Source: Mytilus trossulus (taxonomy: Eukaryota > Mollusca > Bivalvia > Mytilida > Mytilidae). From it: 64,000 nucleotides of DNA. The notes under the pieces are model-generated. The model made no database searches. It was not told the origin of the DNA and saw nothing but the letters and a program-made list of their open reading frames with translations. How positions within the stretch are numbered: the first letter of the stretch is position 1; each line of letters starts with the position of its first letter. Location of the stretch: positions 34,216,886 to 34,280,885 of the forward strand of contig NC_086374.1 of assembly GCF_036588685.1 (NCBI RefSeq). Reading direction: 5' to 3'. Shown in pieces: positions 1 through 12,100 of this stretch. Both the position numbers and the translations under genes were made by a program.

Positions 1-72
1 ACAGATATAAACAAAACCAAGGAAAGTAATGTATGATTAAAAACCATTATATACTTAGTAATTTGAACTTAC

Positions 73-152
73 TGATAAAGAGCAAGCAGAATAGGTGGAC
101 TTATAATATAAAACTGCATATCATTTGCCAAATACCATGCATGGCCAAAACA
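73..152 (-). CDS. NRF-6-like gene, exon 10 (last exon in window)
   Basis: Acceptor ATTTCAG|TGT, donor ATCA|GTAAGT. It encodes CFGHAWYLANDMQFYIISP and PILLALYQ. The WYLxxDMQF motif follows the WW/YINNF block in relatives, usually after a Cys as here. Later exons must lie left of base 1. Confidence 0.92.
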
Positions 153-3100
153 CTGAAATAATAAATACAAAACCATTTTTTTGTTTTAACTGCTTTTTCA
201 TTTTAACACTCTTATTATGCGTTATTCCAGACTTTTAAAGGAAGATATATTTCAATACAAGATATTTATAAATACTTTACTTAAATATATCAAATAATGT
301 CATAAAATGTGGTTTGTAAGTTTTATAGTCCTCTTGTTATGCCTACAAAAGTATTCATATTTTTAAGACTAGAACAATTAAGTATAACTTTTATGACACT
401 CAGTATCATTCGCTGTTGCATAGATAAACTTCTATCAACTATATTTTTAATCATATACTAGTATACGTATATATCTATAAAAAAACGAGGAGTTTTGTTT
501 TCAATAAATGTATACTATCATGCCTTCTGAGGGTAATCTGTAAGATAACAAGGGTATAAATTGAGGATATGTTTTGATATACTTGACAAATTGACAAAAT
601 CTAGTCCTTTTTGACATATCTAAGTTATAAGATGGTGTACGTGATAATCTGACCTGTCAACATGAGGGAAACTTAATAAATGGTAACAAATCGTCTTGAT
701 AAATGAGTTTCTTTGGTGACTTTTTTAAAACTCTAATAAGATCAGTGAATGAAATTTTGTTCACAAATTAATTATTTCTTTTGTTGTTTTAGACGATATA
801 TAAAATATTTATTAGATTGACAAATCTCCTTGGAGATCTGGTCCATAATATCAGATGATGACTGGCATGTTTAGATATATTTTTATCGTGTTATCAGTAA
901 TGCTTAGGGATAAAACAACAAACGTTTACCTCTTCTCCAGCAGTCTTAAAATTATTAATGTATAATAGATTCCACCACCACGTATCTTTACAGTAATTCT
1001 TTTCGAAGCCATTTGTTATCCACATGGGTCCGCTTCCCAGATATTTAGAGATGCATATCTGCACCATCATAATTAACATATATGGAGGGGTTAATCTGTT
1101 ATAGGTTAAAAAAAGAAGAATCGCTCTCTTGTTGACAACATCAGTTGATCAAAATTTAGTGTATGTTTTAAAAATATTTGAATGAGTACATACTATGTTA
1201 TTGAATAATATATTCCAACAGTTCATCGCCACGATCTAATAAAAAACAAAAGATATGTGGTATACATTCTTGACGCAAAATCAGTTCATGCACAGCACAC
1301 AATAAAACACTGACAAAAAGCAAAGGAAACGGCACATTCTTGATTTTTTTCTTCTCAAATTCACACCGAGGCCTGCTCTCTCCTCACTGAAAGTTTAAGA
1401 CGACTTCTAGCACTAGCTTGAGCGGAGTTATTCGCAGTAATAATTTGGATAGATTTTGTCAGATGTAGCACCCCTTGATCAGGCCCGGTCAAAAAAAGAA
1501 CATACTGGTAAGTAGTACATAAGCTTTTTCTGCTGACGCGGCGAAAAGCAGTCAACAATCAGTTAATCAATCACCAACAGCATATTTACAAAAAAAAACT
1601 AATACTGTGGATTCATTATTATTCGTAGCATACCAATTTTCGTGGGTTTCGTGGGTTCAGTTGAACAACGAATTCAAATGATCAACGAATAACATATTTT
1701 CAATAGGCTTTGTATACAGAGATTGGCAAAACCACGAAATAAAATATCCACGAAAATGACAGTTTTCAGCAATCCACGAAAATTAATACACACGAAAACG
1801 AATGAATCCACAGTAACCGCAATAATAATGATCACAATAACTAAACTAAATAAACATACATCGAAACTACGTTTTTTAAAGGTGAACGGTCACCATCACG
1901 AATTGCATTTTAAGATTCCTTAATATCTGAATATTTTCTTATCTCAGGAATAAATAACTGCATTTATTTTTACGAATTTGTCATTTTAGACTTCAATGCG
2001 ATTTCGATTTTTACGATTTTGAGAAAAATATTGTTTAATTCATATAGAATATTTCTGAATGCGAGTTTAAATTATTGCTTTTCCAACTCTGTCGCATTTT
2101 TCGAAATAATAAAAACCTCACAATAATTTCTGAATTTCCAGTACCTCAGCCGTATTTGGCACACCTTTTTTGAAATTTAGGTCCTTAATGCTCTTCAACT
2201 GTGTACATGTTTGGCTTTATAAATATTTTAATCTGAGCGCCACTGATAAGTCTTATGTAGGCGAAATGCGCGTCTGGCGTATCAAATTATAATCCTGATA
2301 TTTTTATAGATTGTGTCCTATTCCTGATTGTCACATTTTAACTGATTGTGGATATGCATGGCTGATAATGCAAACATATCATCTGTAATAGTTACAAAAA
2401 AGAGGAAAAGATTTTGTACATATGCACAGGAATGGCTAAGTTGAGCAAGAATTTCAATTACATGCATTTTCCTCGTACGTGACACACCTTCTTCTATATG
2501 TGAATAAACTACCAACTTTCAAAATCAGATTCCATATCTTTTAAATTGGGAAACGAAACGATTTATGTTTACATATATGTACAATTTATTATAGTTTTTG
2601 AAACTGACTTTCAATGTACGGATTTCTGTCATGTACAAGGCACGCCTTGTAGTAGTGGAGTAGTGAGAAATCCTGTTAATTTCCTTTTACGTATTCAGAG
2701 GGCTTTAATGTCAAAAGACCAAACAAGATGTGACGTACAGAAGACTGAACGGACAAACACACATTTTGCTGCATGTCCTCTTCGTTTAAGAACAAACATA
2801 AACATCCATCATATTCAATGAAAAATAATACCGGGTATTATGAAAGGTCACAGATAATCATATTATGCAAATATATCTCAAATATATACATGTAACATTC
2901 GAAAAGGGCTTCGTTCTTCATGAAGTCATTCGTTGAATTGAAATATATTACCTTCAAAACAAACAATATATGTATATCTATATATAATATTTAAGATGCA
3001 CTCAGTGCAATATTTGTGAATATGGTTGGCAAACAATATAATATCAGTAAATGAATAAATACATGCAAATGATCACATGATTTTTTTGTTGACGGATAAA

Positions 3101-6100
3101 ACATCTGATGATATTTCTTACCTCCAAAACCGATGAAAATAAAACATAAACCAATTCAGTTTGCCTTTTTGTTTCTTCAGTTGATTTAGAACTACGTATG
3201 TAAGTAAGGTACCACTAAAATAATGTAAATGTACCAAAATTTAATTACAGATAATTGTCAATTAAACTGACACATTTGAGAAAATGAAACATTCAAGTTG
3301 GAATAAATATCGTTTTTTCAATGGCTTTTTCAGGTTGTTTTCGTCTTTAGATTTTGGCTATTCATTTGGTCTCTTTGACCTCTTTTTAACAACTTGTTTA
3401 GATGATTAATAACACACAATGTTACAATGGTATTCAAATAGTCATTATCATTTTATCTGTTTGTTGTTGAAATGTTTTGCTCATTAATTGTCCCCCCATC
3501 TTATCTTATAAGTCATTTCTACGTTCATTTTGAAATACCTAACGTACCTTAAAGCGAAGAAGGTATCTACTGATACTTCAGCATTGCCAATAGCCATGAA
3601 GGTTTTTCTCTTTAGCAGTGCTCCATAAAGCGTACCAATATTACCTGTAATTGCGAAGCAATTAAAATACATCAGTATTATTACAATTAGATAAAGATGA
3701 ATAATATGAAAAGTAATACCTTCAGGATGATTTGATTTTTTTTTAAATGAAATTCATTGCAGCGTTATTTTCGTTGTGTGAAACACTTCTGATCTATGAC
3801 TCTGTTATAACATTTATCACATCGGTGGAAAATTGGACGATTCTTGGTAAATCCCAACAAAAAAAGAACAAGTGTCTTTGGTTTTTTTTGCTGTTTTTTG
3901 GGTTTTTTTTAGCAAAAAACAAAAGCTTCAATCATATGGAATATGAACGTGAATCATTAAGTTATGCTAAAACAATTTAAATTATAACAGTTTACCATAC
4001 TAATAATATACATTTGCTAAATTCAAAACTTCTCAGTTTATGGTGAGGCACTTACCAAGGGGAATACAGTTACTTATCAATGTGACTGTCCCTCTGGTAT
4101 CTTTCGTCCCTCTTTTAAAAGACTATAATGGGAAATAAATAATATGTGGAAGGAACAGCAATTTTATTTTCATCTTGAAAGTTGGTTCAGGGTCTTCAAC
4201 AATGAATAATCAAATCATTTCAAATGTCAATAAAAAGGGAAAAAAGACAAGTTTGTGTATAATGTGTATCGTTATGCTAGACGTTTATATATGTGTATAT
4301 ATATTCAACCAGAAAGAAACTTACCTACTGAGGACAAGCCAAACGCGTATGTGTGTCCTAGAATAACCCAGCTCATGCTAATAAACCGTATACCGTTGAC
4401 AGCGGTTAGCGTGCCAGAACCTTGGTTTGTACTCAATATCTTAACTCCATTTGTGTAAACAGAAAATGACAGCAGTAACTTGCCAAGAAATCCTGAAATA
4501 TATTAAGTTCAAAAATGCTGAATTTATAAGGAAGCCTTAGAACGATGGTAACATATATCCAGCTCGACGTAACTGTATAATGGCCTTTATTTGCGAAAGT
4601 TTCAACTAAGAAAACGACACCTTTTGCACTGATAACAGTTTCTTGTTAAATAGAGAGGTAAGGAAAAGAAAACCTCGCCTGTTCAATTTGGTTTGCTATG
4701 GATGAACGATGTGATTCAGAAATCCTTTGTATGCTGAGTTAGTTCGCAGTAACTCAGATGTCAAACGAATTATATCATAATTGAATTTACTGTTTCTGTT
4801 GATGATTTACGAAACTCACGGAACAGTAGATTAGAAGAACCCGACAAGACTTTCAAATTTGTAAGCATTGAAATTGTGGTTATAAATATATATATGTTCG
4901 TGCATCACACCAGCAGAAAATAAATATTGTTCTTGGTAACTGGCAACTGGCAAGGATAACGTTTCTATAAATTTATAATAATTCATAAAGGGGAAGTATC
5001 CTGAAGTTACTTTTGTGACGGATAATGTAAAGTTGTGCGTCAAGTAGAGCCGGATCATTATCCCTTTTTTTATACTATAAGCTCTTTATATACATGGTTC
5101 TGATGTGATGTAGATTTTGATTTTTTTTTAATTCTTAGTGACCAAGTGCTTACACGGAAAAGGTAATTTGAAACAGTCATTCTGTAATATTTTCTCCGTT
5201 TGTTTTGGGTGAGCGAAACACAAATGAGGTTCACCAAATATAGAGTATAGATGACATCGTTGTTATCTTAAGCGACTTTATAATAGATAGGTTAATTTAA
5301 TACAAATTGACTGGAATGATTATGAAGTAAAAAAAAAAGAATAGTTCTATACCATTGTAAAGAAGGGGGAAATTAGTTGTAACATTGAGTTTCAGTAAAT
5401 TTTCGTGTTCCTGTATGTTATTGAAAACAAAACAAAACCGATAGTGTTTTTTTTTTTTTTTATCAAAGTCGGGAGCAAAACATCCCCCCCCCCCCCCGAA
5501 AAAAACCCTCAAAAGATGGAATGGACGGTACCAAAGAATATAATTTACCTGGTTTGTACTGAGTTGTAGACGGCTCTTCAACTGACATTGACCTATCAGG
5601 CTCTTTAAATTGATATTTATGCTCCTGGCCAGATAAATCGCTGATTGGTCCATTTTTTTCGCCTTCGTATCCGTTATTGACATGCCCATTACCAGCTGAA
5701 TCATATGTCGTAGCATGACCATTGGAAAGATCCCAACTGTTTTTCTTTGGTTTTGACCTTTGTTGAATGACAACATCGTATGCGGTAGCTATGATCGCAA
5801 GTCCAACAAGTACACCTATTATAATGCTACAAATGAATTGTTTCCATATTAACTTAATCACACAACAACTTATTTGTATCAGAGACATGATAAATGTATG
5901 TCTCAGTCATGTATGTCTCTGTTAGTATTCAATGTCTTTATGCCTACTTATAAAACCCATATTATTAACAATGCTTTGTCTGCAACGCGTGATTATTAAA
6001 TAACCTTCACCAATTTTTGAACGCTTGAGATGTCGAGTTTGTAAGAAGAAGAATTTTAATCAAAATATTGGTCGAATTTTAACTATATTTCAGTTCTTTA

Positions 6101-9100
6101 TATATATACTACTAAAATAGCGAGGTCCAATTTGTTACCCGGCATGGCGTAAAAACGACGAAAACAAAAAATCAACTTTATATATATAACTAATACAGGA
6201 CAATGGTGTTGATGAACAATTACACCATACAGGCCTTTTCATTTCAACATAACTAATATCATCAAAAATTAATAAGTCCCCGTTCGAATCCAATACCGAT
6301 ACCAATAGTAAATGTACCAGTTACCTGTTACCTAATCTGTCAGGCGCATCACCAAACGGTGTATTTTGAATTTGCTATCTACACATCTCAAAATCGCACA
6401 TGAACTTCTTCATTAAACAGGGATAAACACGACTTAATTGAATTGGTGACCGAAAGATATACCCGGTATCTACAAGTATTTTTTGGTTATAGTTAGAAAA
6501 CCAGGATGGTTTCAAACAGAAAAATTTTGGTGGCAGAGAAAACAGTGACCTTATAACCAGCATGGTTTTTTTCTAAGGACAATGCGAATACTAAAAAATC
6601 GCGGTCGAGATCTATTATAATACTTAATTCGTGAACTGAAAATGTATACTCATTTAAATCCACCATGTTAACATGCAAATTCCAAAGACAAGTGACTACC
6701 AGTTGGCGTGTACATTTGGAGACTGATAGTAAAAAAAAACAATTGTACCCATCCAAAACATTTTAAACTCTTTAATATTAAAAAAAAGGAGATGTGTTAT
6801 GATTGCCAATTAGACAGCTATTTATTAAAAAAACAATTGGCGAAAGATATAATCTAAATATGACGAACATGACCCATCGACAAGCACTGAACTACAGGCT
6901 CCTGACTCGAGACAGGCAAATGCAGAATGTTGGCGGGGTAAATACCAATTTTTCATTAGCAAGATACGGGTTTATGAAATAGTCAGTATTACGTACATTC
7001 TCGACATTAAGGGCATACGATAAAGTTTTGATCCTACAGGGATTTTTTCACGAACATTTGCATACACGCTATTTTTTTTACCTAATCGATTCAAATAGAT
7101 AACTCTTATTTTTATATATATTACGCTATGAACTAGAAATAATTTTTACTATTGTTTGTCCCTTTTTGGGTGGTGGGTATTTGTGCCGATGATGAGTCAA
7201 ATCTTTCTACCAGGTTTCTATTTTTTTTTTGGCAGTTTGATGTTCACCACAGTCCCCGGTATTGATTTAAAAAAAAATATAAACTGAAATGAGTATAAAT
7301 GGGTAAAATTCAACTTTGAGATGTTTATTTACTTCTAAAATAGGCATACACATTTCCCAAAACAGATACATCTATTTGTAAGATTGCAAATACTTACAAT
7401 GCTATGCTTGCTCTAAAATCAATAGGTTGGTCAGGTTTCTTGAAATCTCCGCCAGTTGAGTATACGGTGTTATTTGAGATCCTAGGTAACACTGAAAACA
7501 AATACACAAGTTGTGTAGTGATATTGTAAATGAAATTCAGTATGTTAACAGGTATTGCTACACATCCCTTTAATTCCACTTTCTCTGAGAATTGCTTACT
7601 ATAGCAACAGCCTCGTAAATACATTTGTACCATGGTAGTGTGATCTTCACAAGTACAGGAGGAAATAGATTTAACTTCCGGTCATGTCAAACAAAAGTTT
7701 CCCGAAAGCATTTTGACATATGGGAGAAAGCGCAAAGTCTGGTGAACTCGGAGTCTGACTTATATGTCGGGTTGGGTGACATGTCTTAATGCAAACTGTT
7801 ACCTAGTGAACTAGTCATGGAGGCATGATTTTTGTTATTATTTGTAAGTGGCTTTGAACTAACTGTTAGTAACTGCGAGTACTCCCAGATCTGGACTTAG
7901 TGTTGTTTTGTTGTTGGGATATACAAATACCCAGCAACGTCCTTTCGGTGTAATATTTGTATGTTTATCCGTCTGATGACTTAAGCCTTTTTCGCCTGAT
8001 TCTTATAGTTCGTACCTTTGTTGTACTGTTACACCACTGTCCCAGGTTGGGATCATGCTTACATGTTTAACCCCGCCACATTTTGTATGCATGTGCCTCA
8101 GTGGTTGTCGTTTGTTGATGTGTTACATATTTGTTATTCGTTCATTTTTGTATATAATTAGGCCGTTAGTTTTCTGGTTTAATTGTTTCACATTCGTCAT
8201 TTCGGGGTCTTTTATAGCTGACTATGATGTATGGGCTTTGCTCATCAATTGTTGAAGGCCGTTCGATGACCTATTATAGTTGTATCTTTTTGTGTCATTT
8301 GGTCTCTTGTCTCATTGGCAATCAAACCACATCTTTTTTTTTTATAACACATTCAAATTGAATTCAAAATTGTCGATCTGGTTAAAAGGCATCAATTCAC
8401 ATGTTCACATCTTCATATGAATGTTATATTTGCCACTAAGCGTTAAAAATCAATTCACCCATGCAACTGTCACTTTTACGGTATCTATGTTCACACATCT
8501 TTTTGTTAGGTTTAGGGCGGCTCACGTTTTATTAGTTCTGCTAGCGGTAATGTGTTTTGTTCTAATTTGATGTATCTTTCTGCATTCCTAGCCTTCCTGA
8601 AATCTTCTTTTATTTCTATATAATACATCAAGGTGACAAAAACTTAAGCATCGGCGCGACATAGAGGTAACACTTTTCTCCAGTTTGTATGAACGACACA
8701 GTAACAAAATACAGATAGCGAAGTAAAGCGGATTAATGCATACACTTTATCGACTTTTTTAATTTCTTCATTTACTCAATGTTTAAAAGAAAGTTGTCCC
8801 CTGACATAAATATAATTAAATACATACCAGAGTTGAACAGATTTTTTATGTCTGAAATAGAGCAAGTATTCGGCACACATATCCCGACCATAATTTCCAT
8901 TCCTTTTGCTTTCGTTAGCTGAAATAATATCATTTGAAATAAAGAAATATCAATCAAGCTATGCACTGTTCTCATAATTTAAACTTAAAAGAAAAGTTAG
9001 ATTCTTAACCAGAAGAAAACCCTTCCCCTTAATGCTGTGAATCGTTAAAACATGTGATTTGTTTATCTTGTGAATATTTAAAAACTTATGATCCGCTTAT

Positions 9101-12100
9101 CCTGTGAATCGTTTAAAAGGAAATCAAAATAATGATAATATCAAAGTCTTGTTAAAATACCCTGCATAATACAAAAGTTCTTGCTTAATAACCATAAAGT
9201 CAGCCGCAGTCCCCATGTCTCCCATATAGATAATTTCACTACGTATGATAAAGTTTATCATTCTGTAGTTTGCGAATGTTTAAATAAATGAAATCCGGTG
9301 AATTTGAAATATATTTGTATTCAGACACTTAGAATAACACCAAACAAATGTAACAACGTAGAATGCAATACTTATGTTATTGTAAAAAAAACTAGTTCTG
9401 GCCGGAAAACTGCGAAAGTAATAGCTGGAAAAAACAAGTGTCCTGCATGCTTAACTTACCCCAAAAATTACAGTTTAATATTCTGTTATTTGCGGAAATT
9501 TTGAAAGAAATTGAAATCCTAATAAAATTCACACCATCTATATATACAAACATTTTAATAAAAATAGAATATAGATATTGTATATATGTAGAGGTCACGC
9601 TATGCAACCTTTATCGGACAGACGAATAGCCGGACAAAGGTAAAAAAAAAATGTTTACAGCAATTAAATCTTGTTGTTATTTTCAAGCATCAGCAACTGT
9701 TGCTTACATTCTCAATATTCTCTTTAAGTAACATAAAAAGCTCCATAACTTTGGAAAATATAAGAATGATTATAAAAGTGTTTTTATAATATTTTATAGA
9801 TTAAAAATCATAACGTACGTACTGGATTGGAAATAGAAGCAACATAAAACTTGGCAAGACAGTATTCTCCGTGGAATTCCTCGGCTTCTATACCAATACA
9901 TTCGTCATAATCACCAAGCCAGGCAAATTTTCCGCGAAGTAAACCTGCAGGAGGCTTTCCCAAAGCATCCAACACTGAAAAAGAAAACTGAAAGTGTACT
10001 TAGTATATTCAGGTTAAGTAAGTAGACACTCTTGCTAAACGTTACAGACATTTCAGCTCTAAGTACAGGTACATTTACATATCACCTGTAAAGTCGTATT
10101 TCAATTATACGAGCAAAAAGGAAAAGTAATTATGCAAGTAAGTTGCATATTTATAAAAAAAAAATCAAAAAAAATCGAACAAACATGTATGATATATTTG
10201 GAATAATATTAGTACATGCTCTTGATATAAACAAAACTGAGTTTTTGTAATCATTTAAATGTACGAGCAAAATGGAAAAGTTATTATGCAAGTAAGTTGA
10301 ATATTTATATATAAAAAAAAAAAGACATTCGTTAAGCGAACATTTGATACATTTTGGAATAATATTAATACAGTCATTCACAAAAAAATATGTTTTTTTT
10401 TTTAATTCTAGCCATTTAAATGTACGAGGGTTGTATTGTGTTTAGAGAATAGAGACTAGGCCACACTTATTTAATTCCTAATATTTAGTTCGACGGATCC
10501 GTCTGCATTTTTTTTTTATCAAACCGAAATTTATTTATTTATTGATATTCACGCTTTCCGGATCTGGAAAAGTGATATTGTCTATTTACGGGGCGCCGAA
10601 TGGGACTCTTGTGGTTTTGTACAAAATTCAATTCTGTCACAACAAAATCATTTTTGTCTTACAAAACTATGTGATACAGACTTGTTTTGTGAGAACTTCA
10701 ATTTTGTGTTGACAAAATTCATTTTTGTAGCATACAAAATTGACATTTGTTACCTGATATGGAAATTAAAACACAAAAGTCAATTGTGTGAGACAAGATT
10801 CAATTTTGTGAGACAAAATTGACTTTAGTGATACAAAATTGACTTTTGCAAGCCAAAAATGACTTTTGTGAGACAAAATTAACTTTTGTGAGATATCCAA
10901 AATGGAAGTGCTGCAATATATAATATAACGTAGGAAAATACCTGTAGGCTGTACAGAACGTAAAATCGCGACCTTCTAAACTGTTCCGAGCATTTAAAAC
11001 TCAAATTTCTTATCAAAGTCAAGGATTCTTCACAAAATCATGCTAATTTTTGTTGCTAGAATAAAGAACGCAGAAAGTGTAGCCATCACTTCAATATCGA
11101 TTGCTGGCGGAACAAAACTATGCATATGGCCCCGCTGCATTTTTATGAACCTGTCCTAAATTAGGAGTCTATTGATTATTAGTTATCGTTTGTTGGCGTG
11201 GTTTAATAAAATGTGTTTCTCTTGTTGCATATAGATTATATAAAAAAGAAGATGAGGTATGATTGCCAATGAGACAACTACAAGTATCCACAAAAGACCA
11301 AAATGACACAAACATTAACAATTTTAGGTCACCGTACGACCTTCAACAATGAGCAAAGCCCATACCACATAGTCAGCTATAAAAGGCCACGATAAGACAA
11401 TGTAAAACAATTCAAACGAGAAAACTAACGGCCTTATTTATGTAAAAAAATGAACGAAACACAAATATGTAACACATAAACAAACGACAACCACTGAATT
11501 ACAGGCTCCTGACTTGGGACAGGCACATACATAAATAATGTGGCGGGGTTAAACATGTTAGCGGGATCCCGACCCTCCCCCTAACCTGGGACAGTGGTAT
11601 AACAGTAGAATGTACATATATATACTGTTAGTTTTCTGGTTTGAATTGTTTGAATCATTTGGGCCCCTTTAAAGCTTGTTATAAGTTGTAAGCCAAAGTC
11701 CTGGGTAAAGGCCTTGACCTATAATTTAAAACAATAAATACATTGTGACTTGGACGGAGAGTTGTTTCATTGACACTCACTCCACATCTTATGTATATGC
11801 AAAGTGCTATAAAAAACAGAGAACAAAACAAAAAAATGAAAACACCTAAACGGCAGGAGACACAGACAACCAACCGATATACCCCCCCCCCAAAAAAAAA
11901 AAAAATATGGGTTAACCCGGGTGTTCCTGCTTCTTGCAACATACCTATCGTGTTGTTAGTTATTAGTCATGTCCGGCGAAGGACGAAAGACATCTATGAT
12001 AATTTAAAGCAGTTGAAATAATTTTTCACCTATTCAGTTCAAGATCAGATGATCGCTGACAGAAAGTAACAGTTATACAAGAAGTCATAAATATACTGCA

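Noticed and set aside
11770-12021. 83-codon plus-strand ORF
   Set aside because: Crosses repeat DNA and homopolymer runs within an intron.
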